A DNA stretch of 64,000 nt. Origin: Pseudomarimonas salicorniae (GTDB taxonomy: Bacteria; Pseudomonadota; Gammaproteobacteria; Xanthomonadales; Xanthomonadaceae). Positions 52,384 to 60,489 of the stretch are shown in pieces (the stretch's first letter is position 1; every line of letters starts with the position of its first letter). The stretch lies in contig NZ_JALNMH010000001.1 of assembly GCF_023156535.1 (NCBI RefSeq), positions 186,001 through 250,000 on the forward strand. Reading direction: 5' to 3'. A program made the position numbers and the translations under genes. The notes beneath the pieces were generated by a model that saw only the letters and a list, made by a program, of their open reading frames with translations, was not told where the DNA came from and made no database searches.

Positions 52384-54417
52384 TCAGGCCTCAAAGCCCA
52401 GGCGCTCGGCCAGCGGCGCCAGCGGCGCGAAGTGCTGATCGAAAGCCTTCGCGTAGCGCCGCCAATGGCCGGGCGGGAAGCAGGCCGGGAAGTCCGAGAC
52501 GCCGCGGCGGCTGGTCTCGATGCCTTCGCTGGGCGGTGTCTGCTGCAGGTCGAAGAAGCGCTCGACACGCTGGGCCACGCTGTCCGGCCCGTCGACCAGC
52601 TGGGCGCTGTCGACGATCAGCCGGCGCGACTCGGGCAGGTCGACCAGCGGGCCGAGCGCGGCCTGCAGCCAATCGACCAGGGCCTCGGGCGTCGGCTGCG
52701 GCCAGGGCTGCGGGCCGCCGAAGACCAGCGCGTTCAGCAGCAGGTCGCGCGGATCGGCCAGCACCGCGCACAGCCGCGATTCCGGCAGCGCGGTGTCGAT
52801 GCTGATGTCCCAGTGCGGCAGCCAGTCGATGATCTGCGCAGGCGGGATCTCGCGCATTTCCAGCTCGGCGTACCAGCGTGCGCCCGGGGTGGCGCGGCCA
52901 TCGGCCAGCCACGGGCCGAAACCATCCTGGCGCGGGCCGGGCCCGAAGCGATCGTCCAGCACGTGCAGATCGGGCACGCCGCGCAGCATGCCGACCAGTT
53001 CGGCGACCCGGCTGCCCGGCGGGCCCCATAGCAGCCGCGCCTGGGGCTTGCCCGAGGGCGCCGGCTCGGCGCGCTGGGTGCGGATGGGCGGCAGGGCCTG
53101 CGCCTGGCCCGCCGACTCGGCCAGCTCCAGCCAGATCGCGCCGGCTTCGTCGTGGCGCTCGACCCGGTCCAGGGCAAAGCCCTGCCAGGTCCGGGTCAGG
53201 CGCTTGGCCTGCGGGCTCCCGGCACGGGCGTGGAACTGCTCGGCCATCTGCAGCGCGGCCTGGGGATCACGGCGCAGCAGCAGGCGGAACTTGATCCCGG
53301 CGGCGTTGCTGGAGCCCGGCTGGGCAGCCAGCACCTTGTCGACCCCGGCTTCGGCGGCCTCGGCGCGGCCGCAGGCCTCGTCATACTCGGCGCGCACGAG
53401 GATCTGCCCAAGGCTGTCGGGCAGGGCGGCCTGCCAGCGGTCCAGCACGCTGCCGGCGGCCTCGAGGTCGCCCTGGACAAGCATCACGCGCCGCTGCCAC
53501 AGGGCATCGGCGTCGCTGTTGCGCTCGAGCTGCTCGTCCATCAGCAGCACCGCCTGCGCATGCAGGCCGGACTGGCTGAGCGTACGCATCACGCCGTCGA
53601 GGGCCACCTCGCGCAGCGGGCGTTGGCCGATCAGCTGGCGGTAGGCGGCGAGTGCGGCGTCGACCTCACCCATGCGCAGGCGGCAGTCGCCAAGCAGGGC
53701 CAGCGCGCGCGGGTCATCGGGCTGCTGGGCCAGGATCCGCTCCAGCTCGGCAGGCAGATCCTGGAGGTGGCCCTGGCGGCGCTTGGCCTCGACCAGGGCC
53801 CAGCGCAGGCGCAGCGCATTGGGCTGCCCGTCCAGCGCCCGGCGCAGCGACTGCTCGGCAAAGGCCAGATGACCGGCGTCGAGGTAGGCAAGGCCGAGCG
53901 AGGCAAGCACCAGCGGCTCCTCGGGCATGCGCTCCGCTGCCGAGGAGAGCAGCTTGATCGCCTTCTCGTGCTCGCCGCGGAGCTGGGCAAGATTGCCTTC
54001 GATGGCGATCACCACCGGATGGTCGGGGGCCACCCGCTGAGCCAGCTTCAGCTGGCGCTCGGCATCGTCGGCATCTCCGCGCGAGATCGCGAGATGCGCA
54101 GCGAGCACATAGGCATTCAGCTGGTTCGGGTCGGCAGCCAACGCGGCGCGGATCTCGCTGTCGGCGCGCTCCGCATCGCGCTGGCCGAGGGCCAGGGCGG
54201 CCCGGGCAACGTGATAGCGGGAGGTGTGCGGGGCAAGCGCAATGGCGCGATCGAAGGCTTCGGCCGCCGCCGCGTGGTCACCCGAGAGCTGCAGGGAAAG
54301 ACCCAGGGCGTGCTGTGCCTCGGCGTCCTCCGGATTGGCCGCCACCGCATCGCGGGCCAGGCGCAGGGCGGTTTCCGCATCCTTGCGGCCGATCGCCTCC
54401 AGAATCTCTTGCTGCAT
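52384..54417 (-). CDS. TPR protein with C-terminal sulfotransferase-like domain
   Basis: This 677-residue protein has at least ten TPR units (about residues 5-460; repeated patterns such as AHALGLSLQLSGDHAAAAEA and ASLGLAYLDAGHLAFAEQSL). It ends in a domain (about 475-677) that resembles the tail of sulfotransferases (CAVLADPRDLLLNALVFG, FPPGHWRRYAKAF, LAPLAERLGFEA). The PAPS-binding loop is not recognisable, because the expected P-loop is replaced by LLWGPPGSRVAELV. It may be inactive or bind another ligand. The ATG at 54417 is preferred (AGGA 8 nt upstream); 54423 is possible. Confidence 0.78.
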   Translation of the reverse strand: MQQEILEAIGRKDAETALRLARDAVAANPEDAEAQHALGLSLQLSGDHAAAAEAFDRAIALAPHTSRYHVARAALALGQRDAERADSEIRAALAADPNQLNAYVLAAHLAISRGDADDAERQLKLAQRVAPDHPVVIAIEGNLAQLRGEHEKAIKLLSSAAERMPEEPLVLASLGLAYLDAGHLAFAEQSLRRALDGQPNALRLRWALVEAKRRQGHLQDLPAELERILAQQPDDPRALALLGDCRLRMGEVDAALAAYRQLIGQRPLREVALDGVMRTLSQSGLHAQAVLLMDEQLERNSDADALWQRRVMLVQGDLEAAGSVLDRWQAALPDSLGQILVRAEYDEACGRAEAAEAGVDKVLAAQPGSSNAAGIKFRLLLRRDPQAALQMAEQFHARAGSPQAKRLTRTWQGFALDRVERHDEAGAIWLELAESAGQAQALPPIRTQRAEPAPSGKPQARLLWGPPGSRVAELVGMLRGVPDLHVLDDRFGPGPRQDGFGPWLADGRATPGARWYAELEMREIPPAQIIDWLPHWDISIDTALPESRLCAVLADPRDLLLNALVFGGPQPWPQPTPEALVDWLQAALGPLVDLPESRRLIVDSAQLVDGPDSVAQRVERFFDLQQTPPSEGIETSRRGVSDFPACFPPGHWRRYAKAFDQHFAPLAPLAERLGFEA

Positions 54418-54517
54418 GGTCATTGTCCTATGCGGCCCGCGGGCCGGGGAAACCCGCGAGTTTAACCCCTGCAGCGATTCCCGGCCCGCGGCCGGAGTCG
54501 GCGCGGGGGGCGGATTG

Positions 54518-54819
54518 GGGCGCGAAGTTCGCATTCGCCACGGTTCATCAAATGGGCCGATATTCTGTGGGAGTGCCCTTGGGCGCGACCGCGGAGTTCC
54601 GCTCTGGCCGCGGTCTGTGGTGAATCCGTAGCGCTGCGGTCGCGCCCGAGGGCACTCCCACAATTTGACTGCGGCAAGGCCTGCTTTGCAGCGCAAACCG
54701 GACCTGGCAGCGACGTTGCGTGTAGGAGCCAGCTTGCTGGCGATCGTTCCGTCCGGGGCGCCTATCGCCAGCAAGCTGGCTCCTACAGCGGGGCCGGGGC
54801 GAATGCGAACTTCGCGCCC
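54518..54819. repeat. Composite palindromic block carrying two core types (copy 4)
   Basis: GCGCGAAGTTCGCATTCGCC at 54520-54539 and its complement at 54798-54817 bound a 302-bp block. Inside are a palindrome with arms TGTGGGAGTGCCC / GGGCACTCCCACA (54566-54662) and the TGTAGGAG REP core (54721-54787). It fills the 413-bp gap between the TPR gene and the YheT gene; nothing else is seen there. Confidence 0.85.
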
Positions 54820-54830
54820 GAATCAGACCC

Positions 54831-55862
54831 TCAGCCCGCCCCTGCCTCGCCGCCGCGCTGGTCCTGGGCGGCGGCGGCGAGCAGTTCGTCGGCAATGAAA
54901 TCCTCGGCATAGCTGCGCCCGCGCAGGCCCGAGAGGAATCCGCAATGACCGCCATGAGGGGCGATCTCGAGGCGCGAATGTGCCGGTAGGGAAAGCGCGC
55001 GGAAGTCGGCGACCGGAATGATCGGATCGTCCTCCGCGGTCAGGATGCGCACCGGCACCTGCAGAGCGGCCAGGCGGTCACCGGCGATCGAGTAGCCGTC
55101 GAGATAGCGCTCCAGCGTGCCGTACTCGGTGTAGCGCTCGACCAGCAGGCGGGTCAGCTCGCGCAGGCCCTGGGCCGGCTGCCAGTCAGCGAAGTCGAAC
55201 ACGCTGGGAAAATGCCGCGCCTTGGTTTCCAGCGAGCGCCGCCACTTGCGCAGGAAATAGGCCTGGTAGAACCACGGCGCGGTCTCGATCGCGGCAAGGC
55301 CAGCGGCCGGGCTGATCACCGGGCAGACCGCCACCGCGCGGCTGAGCTCGATGCCCGCGCCCGGCGCGCGCAGCGCCACGCGCAGGGCGAAGTTGCCGCC
55401 GAGCGAATAGCCGGCGACGAACAGCGGGCCTTCGGCAAACCGCTGACCGACTTCGCGCACCGCACCGACCACTTCGTCGATGCGGCAGGAGTGGAACAGC
55501 TCGGGATTCAGGTGGTGGGTATCGCCGTGGTCGCGCAGGTTGAGGCGGAAGACATCGAAGCCCTCATCGAGCAGCCTGGCGCCGGTGTGGATCAGGTAGG
55601 TCGACTGCACGCTTCCTTCCCAGCCATGCAGCAGCACCGCGAGGCCGCGCGGCTCGGGCCGCACGGTCTGCCGCGAGTGGAACCCGAGCAGTCGGACGCC
55701 GTCGCCGCAGTCGAGGATGTGCGGCTGGGCATTGCCCTCCAGCCGCGCCCGCCTGCGGCTGGCCAGCGCCCGGCGCACGCCGCTGCTGGCCAGGACCGAC
55801 TGCAGGTGCGGATTGCGCAGCAGCGGGTGCGGCCGGAATGGATGCAGGGGAAGAATGCTCAT
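54831..55862 (-). CDS. YheT-family alpha/beta hydrolase
   Basis: This 343-residue protein has the YheT/EMB8 pattern: HPLLRNPHLQSVLAS at the start, LLHGWEGSVQSTYLIHTG, RLNLRDHGDTHHLN, nucleophile elbow VAGYSLGGNFALR (Ser), EDDPIIPVADF (Asp) and PHGGHCGFL (His). Members are carboxylesterases of unknown physiological substrate. It ends the run that starts with the acyltransferase gene 11 bp upstream. Confidence 0.92.
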   Translation of the reverse strand: MSILPLHPFRPHPLLRNPHLQSVLASSGVRRALASRRRARLEGNAQPHILDCGDGVRLLGFHSRQTVRPEPRGLAVLLHGWEGSVQSTYLIHTGARLLDEGFDVFRLNLRDHGDTHHLNPELFHSCRIDEVVGAVREVGQRFAEGPLFVAGYSLGGNFALRVALRAPGAGIELSRAVAVCPVISPAAGLAAIETAPWFYQAYFLRKWRRSLETKARHFPSVFDFADWQPAQGLRELTRLLVERYTEYGTLERYLDGYSIAGDRLAALQVPVRILTAEDDPIIPVADFRALSLPAHSRLEIAPHGGHCGFLSGLRGRSYAEDFIADELLAAAAQDQRGGEAGAG

Positions 55863-55873
55863 GCCGGCGCCGC

Positions 55874-56659
55874 TCAGCGCTGCATCGCCGCCACGATCTG
55901 CGAGCGGCAGGCCTCGGCCAGGCGGCGCCTGCCATCCTCGCTGGGCTGCACCGGGCGCAGGAAGTGGACCTCGGCGTCGCGACCGGGCTCGCCGAGCAGG
56001 CGCAGGAAGTTGCCGAGGAAGCTCTCGCCCGGGGCAAACGCGACCACCGTCTGGGCGTCGCCGCCTCGGCCATAGCGCAGCGCCACCGGCTGCACCGGCA
56101 CCTCGGCGAGGACCGCCGGCTGGAAGATCCGCGCGTGGAAGGTGGCGATCGCGGTGCCGTCGGTGGTGCGGCCCTCGGGGAACACGCCCACCGCTTCGCC
56201 GCGGCCAAGCCGGTCGAGCATCTGGTGCATCACCCCGTGCAGCGATTCATTGTTGCCGCGGTGGTGGTAGATGGTGCCGGCGCGCGAGGCCAGCCAGCCG
56301 ATCAGCGGCCAGCGGCTGATCTCGGCCTTGGCGACGAAGCCGAGCATGCGCTGGCTGTGCATCAGCTCGATGTCGATCCAGCTGACGTGGTTGGCGACGA
56401 AGAAGACCGCGCCCGGCAGCGGCTCGCCGAAGCGACGCAGGCGGAAGCCGAAGATGCGCATCAGGGTACCCGACCACCAGCGGATCACCCGGTGGTCGGC
56501 GCGCTCGCCCGAGGCCAGCCGCCAGCGCGCGGTCAGCGGGTTGATCAGGACCAGGGTCAGCGGCAGGGAGACGAACAGGTGCAGCAGCAGCAGCGGCAGC
56601 CGCAGCAGGAAGCGCGCAGGGCGGAGTGGATCGCTGGAAACGGCCACGGTCTCGGTCAT
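55874..56659 (-). CDS. PlsC-type lysophospholipid acyltransferase
   Basis: This 261-residue protein has an N-terminal membrane helix (FLLRLPLLLLHLFVSLPLTL) and the PlsC motifs: NHVSWIDIELM (catalytic His-x4-Asp), FPEGRTTDGTAI, and VPVQPVALRYG. It probably acylates lysophosphatidate or another lysolipid. An upstream ATG at 56689 is also possible; the one at 56659 is directly preceded by GGGGAGG with almost no spacing. Its adjacency to YheT esterase and a thioesterase suggests lipid turnover. Confidence 0.88.
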   Translation of the reverse strand: MTETVAVSSDPLRPARFLLRLPLLLLHLFVSLPLTLVLINPLTARWRLASGERADHRVIRWWSGTLMRIFGFRLRRFGEPLPGAVFFVANHVSWIDIELMHSQRMLGFVAKAEISRWPLIGWLASRAGTIYHHRGNNESLHGVMHQMLDRLGRGEAVGVFPEGRTTDGTAIATFHARIFQPAVLAEVPVQPVALRYGRGGDAQTVVAFAPGESFLGNFLRLLGEPGRDAEVHFLRPVQPSEDGRRRLAEACRSQIVAAMQR

Positions 56660-56729
56660 CCTCCCCACGATAGCCGCTCTTGCCACCATGCGGAAACGTA
56701 TCGTTTGGAACGGCCCGCCATGCTCGGCG

Positions 56730-57149
56730 CTACTGCTTCGGAATCACCGCCAGGGTCAGCCGCGAGATGCAGCTCATGCGGCCGTCGTCGTCCTCGATGC
56801 GGATGTCCCAGACCTGGGTCTGCTTGCCGACATGGATGGCCCGGGCCGTGCCGTGCACGCTGCCGCGGGTGACCGGACGCAGGTGGTTGGCGCTGATCTC
56901 GAGGCCGACGGCCAGGAAACGTTCGTTGTCGAGGCAGAGGTTGCCGGCCATCGAGCCCAGGGTCTCGGCCAGCGCCACCGAGGCGCCGCCGTGCAACAGG
57001 CCGAACGGCTGCCGGGTGCGCTCATCGCAGGGCATGCTGCCGCGGATGAAGTCATCGCCCAGCGCGGTGATCTGGATGCCGAGCGCATCAACGAGGGTTC
57101 CCTGACGCTGGGCATTGAGCTGCTCTAGGGTGGGGCGGCGCTTGAACAT
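56730..57149 (-). CDS. Hotdog-fold acyl-CoA thioesterase (YdiI/PaaI type)
   Basis: This 139-residue protein has the hotdog core: IQITALGDDFIRGSMPCDER, the active-site helix LLHGGASVALAETLGSMAGN with the conserved Gly-Gly and acidic residue, and AVGLEISANHLRPV. Members hydrolyse menaquinone-pathway or phenylacetyl-CoA thioesters; the actual substrate here is unknown. Confidence 0.9.
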   Translation of the reverse strand: MFKRRPTLEQLNAQRQGTLVDALGIQITALGDDFIRGSMPCDERTRQPFGLLHGGASVALAETLGSMAGNLCLDNERFLAVGLEISANHLRPVTRGSVHGTARAIHVGKQTQVWDIRIEDDDGRMSCISRLTLAVIPKQ

Positions 57150-57168
57150 GTGGATTCCCCGAAACGAA

Positions 57169-57190
57169 GGCGCGCCCCGTGGGGCGCGCC
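57169..57190 (-). terminator. Terminator hairpin after the DUF1232 gene
   Basis: GGCGCGCCCC (57169-57178) and GGGGCGCGCC (57181-57190) form a perfect 10-bp stem. On the minus strand it is followed by TTCGTTTCG, and it lies 22 bp beyond the DUF1232 stop. It also separates that gene from the thioesterase gene. Confidence 0.7.
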
Positions 57191-57212
57191 TGGATCAAGC
57201 CGGTGCTGCGCT

Positions 57213-57842
57213 TCAGCGGGTGCGGAAACGGCCCGGACGCCAGCTGCTGGACGAGATGTAGGACTTGCCGGAGGCCCAGCCGCTGGAACTGCCGTAGCCA
57301 TGGCCGAATCCGCCGCCCTGCTCACGGTTGCGTCGGGAATGCATGCGATCGATCAGCTCGGCGCGCCGGCTGTCGAGGAAGTCCGCGCGGCCGATGGTCG
57401 CCGGGTCCAACCCGCGCGAATCCGCCTCCCGCTGCCGGTAGTCGCAGAAATCCTCGTAGGCCTCGATCTCGTGCTTCAGCTCGCGGGTGCACAGCTCGAT
57501 CATGATGGCGTCGTCGAGGAATCCGAGCACCGGGACGCTGTCCGGGATGATGTCCTTGGGATCGGCGAAGTAGACCAGGGCCGAGAGCACCCGCTTGCGG
57601 TCTTCCTCGGGCAGGGCGAAGCCTTCGTCGTTGAGCATCGCGATCATGTCGTCCAGCTTGGCCAGCCGCTCGCCGATGAAGTCGGGGACGGTGATCTTGG
57701 TCGCTTCGACAAGCAGCGCGCTGGCCGCATTGATGATCTCTTGGTCGCTCTTCTTGGCGGCGGCGTCGACCGCCTGCTTCTGCGCGGCCTGGAAGTGTTC
57801 GAGGTCGCGGTCGGAAAGGTCGATATTGATCGAGAAGCTCAT
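57213..57842 (-). CDS. YkvA (DUF1232) family protein
   Basis: This 209-residue protein contains the DUF1232 signature in LVYFADPKDIIPDSVPVLGF followed by LDDAIMIELCTRELKHEIEA (about residues 85-130). The C-terminus is Ser/Gly-rich (GGGFGHGYGSSSGWASGKSY) and probably flexible. DUF1232 proteins are membrane-associated and of unknown function. The hydrophobicity here is low, so a soluble protein is more likely. A terminator follows directly. Confidence 0.85.
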   Translation of the reverse strand: MSFSINIDLSDRDLEHFQAAQKQAVDAAAKKSDQEIINAASALLVEATKITVPDFIGERLAKLDDMIAMLNDEGFALPEEDRKRVLSALVYFADPKDIIPDSVPVLGFLDDAIMIELCTRELKHEIEAYEDFCDYRQREADSRGLDPATIGRADFLDSRRAELIDRMHSRRNREQGGGFGHGYGSSSGWASGKSYISSSSWRPGRFRTR

Positions 57843-57909
57843 GGAGGCAGGTTCCGCGGCAGTCGGGGATCAGGCCGTCCAGCCTAGGGCCGGGGCCGGC
57901 CAGCGTCAA

Positions 57910-58716
57910 TCAAGCAGGTGGCTGTGGCAGGCCGAAGAAGGCCCGGGCGGTGGCCGTGGTCGCCGCCGCGGTCTGCACCGGATCCTCGCCGCGGTCGCGC
58001 GCCAGTTCGGCGCAGATGTGGCCGAGGAACATCGGCTCGTTGCGCCGGTGGCTGGGCTTGGGCCTCAGGGTCCGCGGCATCAGGTAGGGGGCGTCGGTCT
58101 CGATCATCAGCCGGTCGGCGGGAATCCCGGTCACGATCTCGCGCAGGTGGGCACCGCGGCGCTCGTCGCAGAGCCAGCCGGTGATGCCGATGTGCCAGCC
58201 GCGCTCAAGGTAGGCCTCCAGCTCGTGGCGCTCCCCGGTGAAACAGTGCACCACCCGCGGGCCGAGCCGGCCCTCGAACTCGGCGAGGATGGCGAGAAAG
58301 TCCTCGTGGGCATCACGCTGGTGCAGGAACAGGGGCTTGCCGGTGTCCGCGGCGATCTCCAGCTGGAGCGAGAAGGCCCGCCGCTGTGCCGGCCGTGGCG
58401 AGAAGTCACGGTGGTAGTCGAGGCCACATTCACCGACGGCGACCACCTCGGGCTGGCGGTGCAGCTCGCGCAGCTCCGCATCGGCCTCGGCGGTGTATTC
58501 GCTGGCATGGTGGGGATGCACGCCGGCGGTGGCGAACAGCACCCCGGGCCCCTGTCGGGCGATCTCCAGCGCCCTCGGCGAGCCGGCCCGGCTGGCGCCG
58601 GTCAGCACCATCTGGGCCACGCCGTGCGCCCGGGCGCGGTCGATCACCGCGTCGAGGTCGTGATCAAAGCTTTCGTGGCCGAGGTTGGCGCCGATGTCGA
58701 TGAGGTCGTGGAGCAT
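57910..58716 (-). CDS. TatD-family metal-dependent DNase
   Basis: This 268-residue amidohydrolase-fold enzyme has LIDIGANLGHESF, AGVHPHHASEY, VGECGLDYHRDFSPRPAQRR, LFLHQRDAHEDF, VVHCFTG, and IETDAPYLMPRTLRPKP with the metal-binding His, Glu and Asp residues in place. TatD proteins act as 3'-5' exonucleases on damaged DNA or RNA. The IGANL start (instead of DTHCHL) matches the E. coli TatD subgroup. Confidence 0.93.
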   Translation of the reverse strand: MLHDLIDIGANLGHESFDHDLDAVIDRARAHGVAQMVLTGASRAGSPRALEIARQGPGVLFATAGVHPHHASEYTAEADAELRELHRQPEVVAVGECGLDYHRDFSPRPAQRRAFSLQLEIAADTGKPLFLHQRDAHEDFLAILAEFEGRLGPRVVHCFTGERHELEAYLERGWHIGITGWLCDERRGAHLREIVTGIPADRLMIETDAPYLMPRTLRPKPSHRRNEPMFLGHICAELARDRGEDPVQTAAATTATARAFFGLPQPPA

Positions 58717-58783
58717 GGCCGGGTCGCACTCGAGGGACCGCCAAGTCTAGTCGTCACCGTGGCGCGGAGCAGCCCCGCGGGGT

Positions 58784-59263
58784 TCAACCGGCGCGCAGCC
58801 GGCCCAGCACCGACCCCGCTGCGGCCTGCCCCGGCCGCTCGGCCGGAACCTGTGTGCGGCGCGCGGCCAGCTCCTCGACCATCGCGCAGGCCGAGGCGCC
58901 GCTCATCCGGGTCGGGCTGAACAGCTCGCGTTCGGAGAAGTCGAGGATGGCCTGGCGGGAGAGCCAATCATGCGCGATCTGGTGCATGGCCCAACCGCCG
59001 AACTGGCGGCGGGCCACCTCGCGGTAGTCGAGGATGACCGCCGCCTCGTGCCGCGGGTCGCCGAGGATCCGGGCGTAGGTGGCGTTTACCGCCTCGCGGC
59101 CGCCCTCAAGGCACTGCAGGAACTCGCGCGAGGAAAACAGCAGCATGCCGCTGACGTGGACCCGCTGGTTGTTCCGCTGCGAGGCCTCGAGGATCTGGCC
59201 GAGGTCATCTGGCTTCATCTGCTCGCTGGCGCGCGAGGCGTAGATCAGGCGATACAGGGACAT
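58784..59263 (-). CDS. Single-domain BLUF blue-light photoreceptor
   Basis: This 159-residue protein has a complete BLUF domain (residues 1-95): Tyr8 in YRLIYAS, Asn31/Asn32 in ASQRNNQRVHVSG, Gln50 in SREFLQCLEGG, and Trp91/Met93 in FGGWAMH. These are the flavin-contacting and photoswitch residues. A short helical C-terminus (about 96-159) follows with no enzymatic output domain, as in PixD/BlrB-type proteins, so it should signal through a partner. The upstream open frame is longer, but MSLYRLIYAS is the family start. Confidence 0.92.
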   Translation of the reverse strand: MSLYRLIYASRASEQMKPDDLGQILEASQRNNQRVHVSGMLLFSSREFLQCLEGGREAVNATYARILGDPRHEAAVILDYREVARRQFGGWAMHQIAHDWLSRQAILDFSERELFSPTRMSGASACAMVEELAARRTQVPAERPGQAAAGSVLGRLRAG

Positions 59264-59410
59264 GGGTGCGAACTCTGCGCAGGGGACGTAGAGCCTGCAC
59301 GCCGCTGCGTGGTGCGGATGTGTCGATGCTGTCAATCCGGCGTATGCGTGCTGCAGGCCAGGACTGCGGCGCCGGCATGGCATCGATGCGCGTGGCCTGA
59401 GGGCAGCTTC

Positions 59411-59541
59411 GGGCGCGAAGTTCGCATTCGCCCCGGTCCCGCTGTAGGAGCCAGCTTGCTGGCGATAGGCGCCCCGGATGGGACGATCGCCAGCAAGCTG
59501 GCTCCTACATTCGGGTGTTGTGGAAGGTCTTCTTTGCGCCC
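59411..59541. repeat. Composite palindromic element, copy 5 (REP core 59443-59509)
   Basis: Almost identical to 23561-23692, including the GCGCGAAGTTCGCATTCGCC start and the GGAAGGTCTTCTTTGCGCCC end. It lies in the 325-bp gap between the BLUF gene and the exported-protein gene. The rest of the gap shows no feature. Confidence 0.88.
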
Positions 59542-59588
59542 GGTAAGGACCTTCGCCGCCGGATCACCCGGCGGCGTGGCCCCACGCC

Positions 59589-60365
59589 TCAGGGATCGGG
59601 CACGAAGCCGAGCGGGAACGGATCGGCGCGGCGCGGATCGCGGGGCAGGTAGCGGGCCGGCAGGATGCCGGCGGCGACCAGGTTGTCCCGCGAGTCGTAG
59701 TAGAGCCGGTCGCTTTCCACCGGGTGACGGCTGGCCCGGCGGAAGCCGACCTGGCGCGCCGGATCCCAGCGCCGCGAGCCGTGCGCGGTGCCCAGCGCCT
59801 CGGCCTCGCCGGCGTCGGCCAGGGACTTGCTGGCCTCGGCCGCCGGCGCGGCGCGCTGCCGTGAGTCGCGGCGGCCCTCGCCGATCTGCGGCAGCGGGGC
59901 CGGCGGCGGGCGGAGCTCGCGCTCCTCGAATACCGCGACGCCAACCACCCCGACGTTGTCCGGGCGCCCGGTGCGCGCGGCATAGCTGTAAGGCAGTGCG
60001 GCGAAACGGAACTCGGCGACCTCGTCGAGGCTCTTGCGCCAGCCGCGGACCACGGTCTGCTGGTAGGGGCCGAGCACGTAGCCGCGCTGGTCGGGGGCGG
60101 CGGTTTCGCCGGTGACCGCATTGATGCCGTCGACCGAGAGCACCACCAGCAGCCGGCGCGGCGTGGTGTTGGCCAGGCGGATCGCATAGGCCTGCCCGTG
60201 CTCGCCGGCGACGAAGCGGTCTCCCGCGTAGTGCGCCGTCGGCAGGCTGTGCCCGCGGTGCAGGTCCTCCAGACTCATCCGCACCCGCGGCTCGTGGCGG
60301 GCCTCGGCCGCGGGCAGGGCGAACAGGGCGGCCAGCAGGCCGAGGGCAGTCAGCAGTCGTTTCAT
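59589..60365 (-). CDS. Exported protein of unknown function
   Basis: This 258-residue protein has a signal peptide (LLTALGLLAALFALPAAEA), then a beta-rich domain (about 25-155; QAYAIRLANTTPRRLLVVLS, VDGINAVTGE, EFRFAALPYSYAARTGRPDN). A variable C-terminal half follows, with LGTAHGSRRWDPARQVGFRR. The C-terminal segment recalls short motifs of periplasmic or surface proteins, but I recognise no family. It is divergent from the frameshifted membrane-protein gene, 124 bp away. Confidence 0.7.
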   Translation of the reverse strand: MKRLLTALGLLAALFALPAAEARHEPRVRMSLEDLHRGHSLPTAHYAGDRFVAGEHGQAYAIRLANTTPRRLLVVLSVDGINAVTGETAAPDQRGYVLGPYQQTVVRGWRKSLDEVAEFRFAALPYSYAARTGRPDNVGVVGVAVFEERELRPPPAPLPQIGEGRRDSRQRAAPAAEASKSLADAGEAEALGTAHGSRRWDPARQVGFRRASRHPVESDRLYYDSRDNLVAAGILPARYLPRDPRRADPFPLGFVPDP

Positions 60366-60489
60366 GGCGGATCCTCCGCGGTGGACTCGCCTGATTGAAC
60401 GCGGCAGCCTGCACAGCGGGGTTGAGGGCCACACGCATCCGTCCGGCGACCCGGTGCGGAACGGCGGAAAGCCACGGGGGAGGCGGTCG

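Noticed and set aside
54518-54819. Insertion sequence or MITE with a transposase
   Set aside because: No transposase frame is present within or near the block and no target duplication is obvious; kept only as a repeat.
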